Assembly: GCF_006539525.1 (NCBI RefSeq)
Contig: NZ_BJNE01000015.1
Span: 1-64,000, forward strand
Origin: Glutamicibacter nicotianae
Lineage (GTDB): Bacteria; Actinomycetota; Actinomycetes; Actinomycetales; Micrococcaceae
Direction of reading: 5' to 3'
Length of the DNA: 64,000 nucleotides
In this document: one piece after another, positions 19,161-29,664 of the stretch
Position numbering within the stretch: the first letter of the stretch is position 1
How the letters are laid out: each line of letters begins with the position of its first letter
The notes under the pieces: generated by a model
Seen by the model: the letters and a program-made list of their open reading frames with translations, nothing else
What the model was told of the DNA's origin: nothing
The model's database searches: none
Translations under genes and position numbers: made by a program

Positions 19161-19760
19161 TCAGCCTTGCTGGGCGAAATATTCTTCGGAGAGCAGGCTC
19201 AGCAGCACCTGGTCGTGGAATGCCCCGTCATGGAAGTGCACCTCGCGTTGGCGTCCTTCCTGGATGTACCCGGCGTTTTCATAGGCCTTGATGGCCCGCT
19301 GGTTGAAGGCGGCAACGCACAGGCTGATCCGGTGCAGCCCCAGCTCGCGGAAACCGTAGGCTGACATCAGCTTCGTGGCGCGGGTGCCGAAGCCCTGGCC
19401 GACAAAGTCCGGGCCAATCATCACCGCCAGCTCGGCCGCGCGATGCGGCAGCTGTCCGCCATGCAGCGTGATGTGGCCGATGAAGCTTCCGGTGCCGCGC
19501 TCAAAGATGCTGAAACCGGCATCGCCGCTATTCGGCTCGTTGCGGCTCCACTGGGCGAACATGTCCATGAGCCCAGTCTCGGGGCGCGGCTTGATGATCC
19601 GCTGCTGGAGCACCGCCCAAGCCGGGTCATTCCACCACCGGGCCATGGCCGCGAAGTCCTCCGGCTCGGACTCGCGAAGTTCAACGGCGGCATCGCGCAG
19701 CAGGCGCTCGCCGTACTGCTGCGCCTGCTGGAGATCATTCCACGGCTCATCGGTGTGCAT
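19161..19760 (-). CDS. RimJ/RimL-like GNAT acetyltransferase
   Basis: 199 aa from the ATG whose complement is 19758-19760. GNAT features: FIGHITLHG, AELAVMIGPDFVGQGFGTRATKLM, LGLHRISLCVAAFNQRAIKAYENAGY. This pattern is shared with ribosomal-protein and small-molecule acetyltransferases. The start is chosen because TACGAT (complement 19767-19772) stands exactly 6 nt upstream; longer in-frame starts exist up to 19847. It is convergent with the PBP gene. Confidence 0.85.
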   Translation of the reverse strand: MHTDEPWNDLQQAQQYGERLLRDAAVELRESEPEDFAAMARWWNDPAWAVLQQRIIKPRPETGLMDMFAQWSRNEPNSGDAGFSIFERGTGSFIGHITLHGGQLPHRAAELAVMIGPDFVGQGFGTRATKLMSAYGFRELGLHRISLCVAAFNQRAIKAYENAGYIQEGRQREVHFHDGAFHDQVLLSLLSEEYFAQQG

Positions 19761-19766
19761 GGATCT

Positions 19767-19772
19767 ATCGTA
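19767..19772 (-). promoter_or_regulatory. -10 hexamer TACGAT, predicted leaderless
   Basis: TACGAT on the minus strand, 6 nt before the ATG at 19760, supports that start. Confidence 0.45.
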
Positions 19773-19845
19773 GGAGCTTTTGCCCGGACCAAGAACCATT
19801 GCGCCAACACTTGTGCCTAATACGAGCTGTTGACAGACTATGCTC

Positions 19846-20397
19846 ATGGGAATCGTCTACAACACCACCATGTCTCCAACGAAGACCGAGCTGGTGACCG
19901 CCTGGCTGGCCAAGCAGGAGTTCTACACCGGCCAGGGCGCCCCGAAACTTGAGAACATCGGCGGATTCCGCCTCGAAGACCCGCAGGGCGAGGTCGGCAT
20001 CGAGCTGAGCTTCTACGCCGACCACGCCGACACCTCCGACGTGGTCTACCACGTTCCATTGACCTATCGAGATGCCCCTATCGAAGGCGCGGAGCAGCAC
20101 CTGCTGGGCACCAGCGAGCACGCGATCCTGGGCCTGCGCTACGTCTACGATGCCGCCGGCGATCCCGTCTTCCTCGCCCAGGCCCGCGAGCTGCTGGCCG
20201 GGAACGCGGTGCCGCAGCACCGCACCGAATCCTTCACCGACGATCCGCGGATCCGAGTCAGCGGGCAGACCGCCGGCAAGCAGGCGGTGATCATCCGCAA
20301 GCCGGTGGCCGGCGAACCAGCCGAAGCAGGGGTGATCGGGTTCTGGGAGAACGCCCTCGGGCAGGATCTGAGCGGTTTGGTATTGCGCACAGCATAA
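19846..20397 (+). CDS. maltokinase N-terminal cap-like protein (stand-alone)
   Basis: 183 aa from ATG 19846, giving MGIVYNTTMSPTKTEL, which matches the start of the maltokinase cap domain (typically M-A-I-x-H-x-T-x-x-P-T-K). IGGFRLEDPQGEVGIE and YADHADTSDVVYHVPLTYRDAP continue the fold, as does ALGLRYVYDAAGDPVFL. Such proteins are common in actinobacteria without the kinase domain and their role is not established. A CAGACT hexamer lies 6 nt before the start. Divergent from the neighbouring acetyltransferase. Confidence 0.75.
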   Translation: MGIVYNTTMSPTKTELVTAWLAKQEFYTGQGAPKLENIGGFRLEDPQGEVGIELSFYADHADTSDVVYHVPLTYRDAPIEGAEQHLLGTSEHAILGLRYVYDAAGDPVFLAQARELLAGNAVPQHRTESFTDDPRIRVSGQTAGKQAVIIRKPVAGEPAEAGVIGFWENALGQDLSGLVLRTA

Positions 20398-20438
20398 TGA
20401 AGGCCCCGGAATAATGCGTCGGGCCCGGCGCGCAAGGG

Positions 20439-20452
20439 ATAGACTTGTCTAT
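20439..20452. promoter_or_regulatory. short palindrome in gatC promoter region
   Basis: ATAGAC-TT-GTCTAT is a perfect 6+6 inverted repeat that contains a TAGACT -10-like hexamer 30 bp upstream of gatC. It may be just the promoter; operator function is speculative. Confidence 0.3.
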
Positions 20453-20481
20453 GAAACCCAACCGCCATTCTAGGGAGATAC

Positions 20482-20778
20482 ATGTCTGCCATCAGCCGTG
20501 AGGACGTTGTGCATCTGGCACACCTTGCCCACATCGAGATGAGCGACGCGGAGCTGGACAAAATGACCGGTGAACTCGACGCTATCGTCGGTGCCATCGC
20601 GTCCGTCAGCGAAGTCGCCGCCTCCGACGTCCCAGCCACCAGCCACCCGATCCCGCTGACCAACGTGTTGCGCGAAGATACGGTGGGGCAGACGCTGAGC
20701 ATCGAGGAAGTTCTGCTCAACGCGCCTGATTCGGACTCGGACCGCTTCAAGGTCCCGGCAATTCTGGATGGTGAATAA
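20482..20778 (+). CDS. gatC: Asp-tRNA(Asn)/Glu-tRNA(Gln) amidotransferase subunit C
   Basis: 98 aa, full length. [22 protein letters not shown] at the N-terminus and [10 protein letters not shown] at the C-terminus are family hallmarks. GatC holds GatA and GatB together in the complex that amidates misacylated Glu-tRNA(Gln) or Asp-tRNA(Asn). An AGGGAG ribosome site precedes the ATG. It is first in a gatCAB operon with 5-base gaps. Confidence 0.96.
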   Translation: MSAISREDVVHLAHLAHIEMSDAELDKMTGELDAIVGAIASVSEVAASDVPATSHPIPLTNVLREDTVGQTLSIEEVLLNAPDSDSDRFKVPAILDGE

Positions 20779-20783
20779 TCCCA

Positions 20784-22322
<1,539 letters not shown>

Positions 22323-22327
22323 GCACC

Positions 22328-23836
22328 ATGAGCAACTACACCGATGAACTGGTCGACTTCGATACGGCGCTGGACCGCTACGACCCGGTCCTGGGCTTCG
22401 AGGTCCACGTCGAGCTGAACACCAAGACCAAGATGTTCTCCGACGCCCCGAACGCCTTCGGCGACGAGCCGAACACCAACGTCACCCCGGTGGACCTGGG
22501 CCTGCCCGGCGTGCTGCCAGTGGTCAACAAGACCGCCGTGGAGTACTCCATCCTGATCGGCCTGGCATTGAATTGCCAGATTGCCGAGAAGTGCGGCTTC
22601 GCCCGGAAGAACTACTTCTACCCGGACACCCCGAAGAACTTCCAGACCTCGCAGTACGATGACCCGATCGCCCACGACGGCTGGCTGGATATCGAGCTGG
22701 AGGACGGCGAGGTCTTCCGCGTGGAGATCGAGCGCGCCCACATGGAGGAGGATGCCGGCAAGCTGACCCACATGGGTGGCGCTGCCGGGCGCATCCAGGG
22801 TGCGGACTACTCGCTGGTTGACTACAACCGTGCTGGTGTTCCGCTGGTGGAAATCGTCACCAAGCCGATCGTGGGCGCCGGCAAGCGCGCCCCGGAGCTG
22901 GCCCGCGCCTATGTGGCGGCGATCCGCGAGATCGTGAAGAACCTGGGCGTCTCGGATGCGAAGATGGAACGCGGCAACGTGCGCTGCGACGCCAACGTGT
23001 CGCTGATGCCAAAGGACGCGGACAAGTTCGGCACCCGTACCGAGACCAAGAACGTGAACTCCCTGCGCGCTGTGGAGCACGCCGTGCGTTTCGAGATCGA
23101 GCGCCACGCTGCCGTACTGGATTCCGGGGCGAAGATTGTCCAGGAAACCCGCCACTGGCATGAGGACACCCGCTCCACCACCTCGGGGCGCCCGAAGTCG
23201 GACGCCGATGACTACCGCTACTTCCCGGAGCCTGACCTGGTGCCGATCGTTACCACCGCCGAGTGGGTCGAAGAGCTGCGCTCACGCCTGCCGGAGCCTC
23301 CAGCCGAGCGCCGCAAGCGCCTGAAGGCCGAGTGGGGCTACGCGGACAAGGAATTCCGCGACGTGGTCAACGCGGGTGTGCTCGACGAGATCGAAGCCAC
23401 CGTGGCTGCCGGCGCAAGCGCTGCCGTGGCCCGCAAGTGGTGGATGGGCGAGATCGCGCGCCTGGCCAAGGCCGCGGACAAGGAGATCGCTGATCTGGGC
23501 GTCACCCCTCAAACCATCGTCGAGTTGAACTCGTTGATCGAGGGCAAGAAGATCAACGACAAGATCGCCCGCCAGGTGCTTGAATTCGTCATCGCCGGCG
23601 AAGGCACCCCAAGCGAAATCGTCGAGAAGCGCGGCTTGGCTGTGGTGAATGACGATGATGCCCTGGGCAAGGCAGTGGATGAGGCCATGGCCGCCATGCC
23701 TGATGTGGTCGAGAAGATCAAGGGCGGCAAGATGCAGGCCATCGGTGCGCTGATGGGCCCTGTCATGAAGGCCACCCGCGGACAGGCCGATGCCGGCCGC
23801 GTTCGCGAGATCGTGATGGAGAAGCTGGGCCTGTAA
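22328..23836 (+). CDS. gatB: Asp-tRNA(Asn)/Glu-tRNA(Gln) amidotransferase subunit B
   Basis: 502 aa. N-terminal cradle domain ([60 protein letters not shown]), then the helical and YqeY-like tail ([26 protein letters not shown]). It binds tRNA and activates the misacylated amino acid by phosphorylation before amidation. Last gene of the operon, followed by a strong hairpin. Its presence suggests that Gln and/or Asn are charged on tRNA indirectly in this organism. Confidence 0.97.
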   Translation: MSNYTDELVDFDTALDRYDPVLGFEVHVELNTKTKMFSDAPNAFGDEPNTNVTPVDLGLPGVLPVVNKTAVEYSILIGLALNCQIAEKCGFARKNYFYPDTPKNFQTSQYDDPIAHDGWLDIELEDGEVFRVEIERAHMEEDAGKLTHMGGAAGRIQGADYSLVDYNRAGVPLVEIVTKPIVGAGKRAPELARAYVAAIREIVKNLGVSDAKMERGNVRCDANVSLMPKDADKFGTRTETKNVNSLRAVEHAVRFEIERHAAVLDSGAKIVQETRHWHEDTRSTTSGRPKSDADDYRYFPEPDLVPIVTTAEWVEELRSRLPEPPAERRKRLKAEWGYADKEFRDVVNAGVLDEIEATVAAGASAAVARKWWMGEIARLAKAADKEIADLGVTPQTIVELNSLIEGKKINDKIARQVLEFVIAGEGTPSEIVEKRGLAVVNDDDALGKAVDEAMAAMPDVVEKIKGGKMQAIGALMGPVMKATRGQADAGRVREIVMEKLGL

Positions 23837-24150
23837 GGTCCGCATTCTTGCAGCGGCGGCCCGTATTCCCGGTGGGGAGTACGGGCCGCCGCTGTCTCGT
23901 TTGGGCTTCTTCGTCATCGGCTCCCTGCTTGCACTGCATCGAAGCTGGCCGAAGGGCCGGCATCACGGCACTGCCGGGGCGCCGAGTGCTGGTTATCAAG
24001 CCGAATGCGGCTTGGCGGCTGCACGCGGATGGATTCGGAGAGGTCGAACCCGGACTCCGGGTTCGCTAGAGTATGCGTAAGCACATGCACAGGCCCCTCC
24101 GGGGGGGCTGGGTCGGATGCATTGAGCTGACCGAGGCTGAAGGAATCGCA
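23837..24150. other. gene-free stretch (314 bp)
   Basis: Contains the gatCAB terminator and then about 250 bp in which I see no convincing gene on either strand. The downstream acetyltransferase could formally start at 24073, but the ATG at 24151 has the ribosome site. Confidence 0.6.
23851..23894 (+). terminator. gatCAB terminator hairpin
   Basis: Perfect 15-bp stem CAGCGGCGGCCCGTA (23851-23865) / TACGGGCCGCCGCTG (23880-23894) with a 14-nt loop, 15 bp after the gatB stop. The downstream T-run is weak (tctcgttt). Confidence 0.8.
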
Positions 24151-24738
24151 ATGATCGAAATCAAACGGGTTGATGCACTGGCCGGATTTCAGCCATCGGA
24201 CATTGCCGCGGTGCTCGTCGGCGGTTTCGCCGAGGACTTCGCCTACTTTTCCAAGGATCAGGAAACGTTGGCGCGGGCGTTTGCCCACATGATCATCCCG
24301 GAACGTTTTTATGTGGCGTTGGTGGACGGGGTTCCCGCCGCCATCGCGAGCCTCACCGAAGCCGATCAGGAGTGCTTCACGCCGGACCGGAGCGAATTCC
24401 AGCGCCATCTCGGAACGTGGCACGGGCTGATCAGTTATTTCATCGTCCGCACGCAGTTCCTGGGAGCTTTCAAGGGGGCTCGGCCCGGACTGGCGGAAAT
24501 CGGATTCGTGACTACCGCACCCCAATACCAAGGCCGTGGGGTGGCCACGGAGTTGATGAAGCACCTGCTGGCCCTGCCGTTCGATGAATTCGTGCTCCGC
24601 GATATCAAGGACACCAATGTCGCTGCGTTGTCGTTGTACCGCAAGCTCGGTTTTAGCGAGTCGGATTCGCGCCCGGCCAGGTTCGCGAAACGTGCTGGCT
24701 TTTCGCGCTACGTTTCTATGAACAGGAAAGCCGCATAG
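24151..24738 (+). CDS. GNAT-family N-acetyltransferase
   Basis: 195 aa from ATG 24151, chosen for the AAGGA ribosome site 6 nt upstream. Acetyl-CoA motif IGFVTTAPQYQGRGVATELM followed by LRDIKDTNVAALSLYRKLGF. A plain small-molecule or protein acetyltransferase; substrate unknown. Starts an accessory-looking region. Confidence 0.85.
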   Translation: MIEIKRVDALAGFQPSDIAAVLVGGFAEDFAYFSKDQETLARAFAHMIIPERFYVALVDGVPAAIASLTEADQECFTPDRSEFQRHLGTWHGLISYFIVRTQFLGAFKGARPGLAEIGFVTTAPQYQGRGVATELMKHLLALPFDEFVLRDIKDTNVAALSLYRKLGFSESDSRPARFAKRAGFSRYVSMNRKAA

Positions 24739-24907
24739 CCATCCCTGTGCCGCTCCGGGTCCCCTGGCATCGAGCAATACGAAGTTGCCACGGTGGTCGG
24801 CCGAAGCATTGCATTTCTGGCGATTGCAGAAGCTGATCTGAAAAGGGACCGGGCCAAGAGCGTTGGCATTTGCAGCCATGGCTGCTCCAGCGGCAAGCCT
24901 CAATCCT

Positions 24908-25855
24908 CTACGGACGTTGCTGGCGGAAAACTGCCGCGTGGCCCGTTGGGGTAATTCCCAAGCGGGAAGTGAAATGCTTGCGCAATGGATCGTCCGAAGC
25001 AAAGCCGACCTGCTGGGCGACGGCGCCAACCGGCAGGTCACTCTGCTCAAGCAGGCGTTGGGCCTCGCGTACCCGAAGATCATTGAGCCACGTAATTGGG
25101 GTCGTCCCGACCGTGTCGGAGAACCAGCGGTGAAAAGTCCGCGTTGACATAGCACAGACTGCCGCGAGTTCCTTGACGCTCCAGTGCTGTTGGAGATCCC
25201 TGCTGACCTCCAATTGCAGTTTCTCCACTGATGGCGAGGATTTGGCAGGAAGATTTGTATCCGCGTACTGGGCTTGTGTGCCCGGCCTGAACACTGGGGT
25301 GACCATAGCCTTCGCTATGGTCTGTGCGGCGTCGGCACCCCAATCTTGGCGGACCAAATGCAAAAGGAGATCAATTCCGGCAGTAACTCCGGCTGAAGTC
25401 CACAGCTTGCCTTCACCGCAATATAAATCCCGGGCGCGGACGTCGACACTGGGGTAGCGGCGGGAAAGCTCATCGGCAAAACGCCAATGTGTCGTAGCCT
25501 GGCGCCCGTTGAGCAATCCAGCAGCGGCCAGGGTGAAGGCTCCGGTGCACAACGATGCCACGAGTACTCCAGCCGCTGCAGCGCGGGCCACGACCGCGAC
25601 TTCCTGACAGGATGGTTCCGAATGCGGATTGTCGCTTCCAGGCACCACAAGGATGTCGAGTTCTTCGACAGTGGAGAAGTCGTGGGTACGTCGTATTGAG
25701 TGCACGGGGTCAAGCACCGTGACGGCTTGGGCCGCGAGGAGGCGCACTGCAGGTCGGGGGAGTCCTCGATCCGAACGGTCATCGTACACCTCGCGTGCCA
25801 CGGAGATATCAAAAGCGCGGCGCTCCGGACCCACCAGAATTCCCACATTCGTCAT
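24908..25855 (-). CDS. GlxA-type transcriptional regulator (DJ-1/PfpI + AraC HTH)
   Basis: 315 aa. N-terminal DJ-1/PfpI-like ligand domain (LDILVVPGSDN, VASLCTGAFTLAAAGLLNGRQATTHWRF, TSAGVTAGIDLLLHLV) and C-terminal double AraC helix-turn-helix (WSVKELAAVCAMSTRTFHRWF, LPVGAVAQQVGFASDDPLRKHF). Members usually activate catabolic or stress genes; the ligand is unknown. It is divergent from the isochorismatase gene. A TAAGAT hexamer is 6 nt before its ATG. Confidence 0.9.
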   Translation of the reverse strand: MTNVGILVGPERRAFDISVAREVYDDRSDRGLPRPAVRLLAAQAVTVLDPVHSIRRTHDFSTVEELDILVVPGSDNPHSEPSCQEVAVVARAAAAGVLVASLCTGAFTLAAAGLLNGRQATTHWRFADELSRRYPSVDVRARDLYCGEGKLWTSAGVTAGIDLLLHLVRQDWGADAAQTIAKAMVTPVFRPGTQAQYADTNLPAKSSPSVEKLQLEVSRDLQQHWSVKELAAVCAMSTRTFHRWFSDTVGTTPITWLNDLRVREAQRLLEQSDLPVGAVAQQVGFASDDPLRKHFTSRLGITPTGHAAVFRQQRP

Positions 25856-25861
25856 GGCGCA

Positions 25862-25867
25862 ATCTTA
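25862..25867 (-). promoter_or_regulatory. -10 hexamer TAAGAT, predicted leaderless
   Basis: Minus-strand TAAGAT, 6 nt before the GlxA-type regulator ATG at 25855. Confidence 0.5.
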
Positions 25868-25925
25868 TCGGACTATGTCATTCATGCCACTGGCCCGGTC
25901 CCGCCAGCACTGATGAACTAGAGGC

Positions 25926-26501
25926 ATGATGAGAAATGACAAGACGGCATTGATCGTGGTTGACATGCAGAACGGCTTCTATGACGCTTGGTGGGGCAAC
26001 ACGGTCAATTACCCGGGATGCGAGAACAATGTCGAGCTGTTGCTGATGGCGTGGTCCGAACGGAAGATGCCCATAGTGATCGTCAGACACGATAGCATCA
26101 ATCCGAGCTCGCCGCTCTTCTCCGGTGGGCCAGGAAATGCGCTTCAAGAATCGGTGGGAGCGGTGCCCGCGGACCTGGTCGTGGCAAAGACGGTGAACTC
26201 CTCGTTCTATGGGACCCCGGATCTGGAACAGTGGCTGCGCTCTAGCAGAATTGAGCACATAGTCGTTTGCGGGATACAAACCAACATGTGCGTCGAGACG
26301 ACGGCACGCATGGGTGGCAACCTCGGGTTCGACGTCATTATTCCGCTCGATGCGACGCGCACCTTCGATCTGGCAGGACCTGATGGCACCGTCATTTCAG
26401 CAACAGCGCTGATGCAAGCCACGGCAGCAAATCTGCATGGCGGAGAATTTGCTCAGGTCCTATCCACTCAGGACGTTCTGGACTGGTTGGCGAATGCATG
26501 A
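25926..26501 (+). CDS. isochorismatase-family cysteine hydrolase
   Basis: 191 aa; a second ATG at 25929 is equally possible, with GAGG just upstream. Catalytic triad visible: Asp13 (VVDMQNGF), Lys88 (VVAKTVNSSF) and Cys122 (IQTNMCVETTAR), with the cis-peptide segment before the Cys. It could be an amidase such as nicotinamidase-like or a true isochorismatase; the substrate cannot be told. Divergent from the GlxA-type regulator, a plausible controller. Confidence 0.9.
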   Translation: MMRNDKTALIVVDMQNGFYDAWWGNTVNYPGCENNVELLLMAWSERKMPIVIVRHDSINPSSPLFSGGPGNALQESVGAVPADLVVAKTVNSSFYGTPDLEQWLRSSRIEHIVVCGIQTNMCVETTARMGGNLGFDVIIPLDATRTFDLAGPDGTVISATALMQATAANLHGGEFAQVLSTQDVLDWLANA

Positions 26502-26581
26502 AACTGGCCTGTATTCGCGCAATGGCCAACGCCTGCTTGGAGAATCCACCATCCTGCAAGCCATACCTCGGTCGAAGTGGA

Positions 26582-26587
26582 TAGGCT
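26582..26587 (+). promoter_or_regulatory. -10 hexamer TAGGCT, predicted leaderless
   Basis: TAGGCT ends 6 nt before the ATG at 26594; no Shine-Dalgarno sequence is seen. Confidence 0.45.
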
Positions 26588-26593
26588 TGGGCC

Positions 26594-27127
26594 ATGAATA
26601 TCTCGTTCACGCCGTTGGGTCCTGAAGACAGCGATGGCATCGTCGCATTTCTGCTCGGCAACAAGTTCCCCTTCCATGTCCGTCGAGACTGGACGCAGAC
26701 GGAGCTGCGGGCACTGGTTGATGGCGGAAGATATTGGAACAGCGAGAGCCAAGGTTTCTGGATCATGGGCAATGGCGATTGCCTGGGCATGGTTGTTCTT
26801 GAAGATCTGGAAGACGACACCCCGATGTTCGACCTCCGCCTTGCGGAGGCTTATCGGGGGCAAGGATTGGGTACGCGGATACTGAAGGAACTGTGCACCA
26901 AGGTCTTCAATGAGAACCCGGAGACTGTGCGCTTCGAAGGGCAAACCCGGGAAGACAACATTGCGATGCGCAAGGTGTTCCTGAAGTCCGGCTTCCTCAA
27001 GGAAGCTCACTACCGGATGGGCTGGCCAGCTGAAGACGGCTTACGATTGGCTTCGGTCGCCTACGCCATTCTCCGCCAGGACTGGGAGTCAGGAGAAACG
27101 ACCGCCTTCGACTGGAACGATGTGTAA
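26594..27127 (+). CDS. GNAT-family N-acetyltransferase
   Basis: 177 aa. Motif A is FDLRLAEAYRGQGLGTRILKEL, then FEGQTREDNIAMRKVFLKSGF and a C-terminal YRMGWPAEDGLRLASVAYAILRQDW. It resembles bacterial acetyltransferases that act on small amines or antibiotics, but no specific substrate is evident. Confidence 0.85.
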   Translation: MNISFTPLGPEDSDGIVAFLLGNKFPFHVRRDWTQTELRALVDGGRYWNSESQGFWIMGNGDCLGMVVLEDLEDDTPMFDLRLAEAYRGQGLGTRILKELCTKVFNENPETVRFEGQTREDNIAMRKVFLKSGFLKEAHYRMGWPAEDGLRLASVAYAILRQDWESGETTAFDWNDV

Positions 27128-27150
27128 ATCTGAGTTCTACGCCCAGGGTT

Positions 27151-27291
27151 TCAAGAAGCGGGGAGGACCAGCACGTCCCGGGTGATTTCCAGATGCCCCA
27201 AGTGCTGGTTGAATTCGATTTGCGCCTGACTCTGCGTGATTTTGGGCAGATCGGCCTGAAGAACAAGGTTGAGGCCTGCGAATGAGGACGA
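27151..27291 (-). pseudogene. orphan coding-like fragment without a good start
   Basis: This minus-strand frame is open for 46 codons to a TGA at 27151-27153 and reads like a real protein end (contains LVLQADLPKITQSQAQIEF and HLEITRDVLVLPAS). The only possible start inside it is a TTG. It may be the C-terminal remnant of a deleted gene; the family is not recognised and it may be chance. Confidence 0.3.
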
Positions 27292-27292
27292 T

Positions 27293-27298
27293 TACGAT
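27293..27298 (+). promoter_or_regulatory. -10 hexamer TACGAT, predicted leaderless
   Basis: TACGAT ends 6 nt before the ATG at 27305 and favours this start over the in-frame ATG at 27335. Confidence 0.45.
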
Positions 27299-27304
27299 TG
27301 AGCG

Positions 27305-28216
27305 ATGAACCTGCCACCGGCTAAGAAGACAGCCATGCCCGAGGCTGAAGTGTCCATTGATCTGGCATTGGTGCGCGAGTTGATTGCAGCACAAGCTCCG
27401 CAATGGGACCATGAAAAGATCAGTTACCTGGCTACCGGTTGGGATAACGAAGTCTATCGTCTCGGAGAATCCCTGCTGATTCGTTTGCCCCGGCGACAGC
27501 TGGGGGAGGACATCGGAGTCAAGGAGCGACGCTGGCTCCCTCAGCTGGCACACGACTCCGGGGTGGACATCGACCTGGCGATCTTTGAAGGCCGTCCCAC
27601 TTCCAGTTATCCCTTTACCTTTTCGATCTGCCCCTACGTTCCGGGCATAAGTGCAGCTCGGCTCAATCGGCAGGAACGCGATGAATACGTGCAGGAGTTT
27701 GCTCGTTTGCTGAGAGCCATCCATCAAATCGCAAACTCGACGGAACCACGAAGCGACTTCCGAGGCTGCGCATTGTCCCAAGTTGATGAGCGGACTCGAG
27801 TGCAAATCTCAACCTTGGACCCGTCGTTTCAGAGGGCGGCATTGGAACTTTGGCAGGAAGCGCTGGATGCGGAGGTGTACGAGGGCAGCCCAGTGTGGCT
27901 GCACGGAGATCCGCATCCATCCAACACTGTTGTAGACGGCGAAGAGCCATCCCTGACCGTTTCTCTGATTGACTACGGTGACTTATGCGTCGGCGACCCG
28001 GCATCAGATCTAGGCATGTGCTGGATGCATTTCAGTTCCGCGGGCATCGGCCAAGCCTTCGAGGCATACGGCATCGCAGTGGGAAGCCCAACGTGGAGGC
28101 GAGCGCGAGGCTGGGGTCTGCGCTACGCCATGATGACCGCAAATCTAGGCGCCGACGATCTTCTGGGCATAGTTGGGCGGGAGACCCTGAACTCACTCTT
28201 GGGTAGTTCCGTTTAG
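27305..28216 (+). CDS. aminoglycoside-phosphotransferase-family (APH) kinase
   Basis: 303 aa. APH/choline-kinase fold: TGWDNEVYRL and LLIRLPRR in the N-lobe, catalytic loop VWLHGDPHPSNTV (Asp and Asn) and metal motif IDYGDLCVGDPASDL. It phosphorylates a hydroxyl on a small molecule. The family includes antibiotic kinases and housekeeping sugar or amino-alcohol kinases, and the sequence alone does not establish resistance. Confidence 0.85.
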   Translation: MNLPPAKKTAMPEAEVSIDLALVRELIAAQAPQWDHEKISYLATGWDNEVYRLGESLLIRLPRRQLGEDIGVKERRWLPQLAHDSGVDIDLAIFEGRPTSSYPFTFSICPYVPGISAARLNRQERDEYVQEFARLLRAIHQIANSTEPRSDFRGCALSQVDERTRVQISTLDPSFQRAALELWQEALDAEVYEGSPVWLHGDPHPSNTVVDGEEPSLTVSLIDYGDLCVGDPASDLGMCWMHFSSAGIGQAFEAYGIAVGSPTWRRARGWGLRYAMMTANLGADDLLGIVGRETLNSLLGSSV

Positions 28217-28372
28217 GCGCACTCCAGATCCATCCGACCTGTCTCAGTCCGTCAGCTGAGTTCCAAATGACCTAAGGAATCCTGATCGGTCCTTTTGACG
28301 ATAGAACGATTTCAACGTCAATCGTAGGATTCATAATCGGAGGTCGTCGGTAACGCCGCAGGAGTGTTTCCT

Positions 28373-28378
28373 TAGACT
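28373..28378 (+). promoter_or_regulatory. -10 hexamer TAGACT, predicted leaderless
   Basis: TAGACT ends 6 nt before the ATG at 28385. It helps argue that the small hypothetical gene is real. Confidence 0.45.
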
Positions 28379-28384
28379 TGATTC

Positions 28385-28687
28385 ATGGAGACCAGCAAGC
28401 GCCAAAAGTACGTTGATTACTTGGTGGGTGAACACGGATATGACGCCCGGGTAACACCATGGGGTATCTATATTGAATACCCCAATTTCGACGACAACGG
28501 CACGGCCGTCGTGAATTGGCGGGTTACGGAACACGAACTTGCTGGTTTGAACGGCATTCGAATGCCGAGAGGGTTTACCGGTGGCCAACAGTACGCATTT
28601 TCGGAATTGACAGCAGCTCTTCATGCATTCACTGGTTCACGCGGGACCATGCACGGGGCAAGGATGAGGATAGAAATAGATAACTGA
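28385..28687 (+). CDS. hypothetical protein, 100 aa
   Basis: I do not recognise a family. The protein is soluble, with a charged helical start (METSKRQKYVDYLV), a central strand-rich part (WGIYIEYPNFDDNGTAVVNW) and an N/R-rich end (MRIEIDN). Support for being a gene is the predicted leaderless promoter and the sensible composition. GC looks lower than in the core genes, in keeping with the surrounding accessory segment. Confidence 0.55.
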   Translation: METSKRQKYVDYLVGEHGYDARVTPWGIYIEYPNFDDNGTAVVNWRVTEHELAGLNGIRMPRGFTGGQQYAFSELTAALHAFTGSRGTMHGARMRIEIDN

Positions 28688-28950
28688 CAACGGCTACAGA
28701 GCCAAACCTCGGTAGACCTGATTTTCCGTCCTGATTCGTACCAAAATTCGGCACGTATCCCCTTACAGCTGGCGAGCATCGACCGGTAGGATCAGCCAAG
28801 CCTTGACCAGTTATCAAGAACGTGATTTTGAGCCGAGTGCTCGATTCCGTTCGCGTGGTTGAGCTGGCGCTCGTGCCACAGCAACGACTTCGCTCGAGAA
28901 CCGTGGGGCTGGGTTGAAGTGATGTCCGGGTCTGGGAGGCATGAACTCAG

Positions 28951-29634
28951 TTAATTCTGGGTGAGAAGTCCTGGCAACTGAGCCATGTCCGTGAACACGG
29001 CGGTGGCCCCCGCGGCTAAGAGCTTTTCCTTGGTGCTGCTGATAGGTCCGCCTGGGCAGTAGCCGAAGACCGTAGCTCCGGCCGCGACGCCTGCAGTTAC
29101 GCCGGTGACAGTGTCCTCGATGACCGCTGCCTGGCTCGGATCGATTCCCAAGCCAGCAGCCGCTGCCAGATAGACATCCGGAGCAGGTTTGCTCTGCGCG
29201 CACTCCATGCCGCTGTAAACATGCTCGCCGAAGAATGGTGCCATCTTCGTCAGGGATAACTGCATCTCGACTTTTCCGCGGTCAGCGCCCGTAGCGCATG
29301 CAACTCTGCCGTTGTAGCTGGCAGAGATGTGCTTCACCGCATCCAGGGCACCAGGTATGGCCTGCAAGCCTTCACGTAGGGCAATATCTCGACGCTGCCT
29401 GAAGCCAGCGATCCACTGCTCATCAATTCGTACACCCGTATTAACAAAGATGGGTACCCACTGGTCTTTCAGGGCCTTGCCGATGAAGATGCTGATGCAT
29501 TCTTCCTGGCTGATGTTCCATCCCAACTCAATGAGCATTTCGCGGAGCACTGCGTTGGTGATGGATTCGGAATCGACCAACACGCCATCGCAATCGAACA
29601 GGGCGGCGGAGAATTTTGGACGCGACAAGGACAT
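28951..29634 (-). CDS. HAD-superfamily hydrolase (beta-phosphoglucomutase/phosphatase-like)
   Basis: 227 aa from the ATG at complement 29632-29634, with GGAAGAG 7 nt upstream; a TTG six codons earlier is less likely. HAD motifs: ALFDCDGVLVDSES (nucleophile Asp), VACATGADR, KPAPDVYLAAA and VIEDTVTGVTAG. The cap belongs to the helical type 1 class. Likely a sugar-phosphate phosphatase or mutase-like enzyme; substrate unknown. Confidence 0.88.
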   Translation of the reverse strand: MSLSRPKFSAALFDCDGVLVDSESITNAVLREMLIELGWNISQEECISIFIGKALKDQWVPIFVNTGVRIDEQWIAGFRQRRDIALREGLQAIPGALDAVKHISASYNGRVACATGADRGKVEMQLSLTKMAPFFGEHVYSGMECAQSKPAPDVYLAAAAGLGIDPSQAAVIEDTVTGVTAGVAAGATVFGYCPGGPISSTKEKLLAAGATAVFTDMAQLPGLLTQN

Positions 29635-29664
29635 GGCTGGCTCTTCCTTCAAATGTGCGATTCG

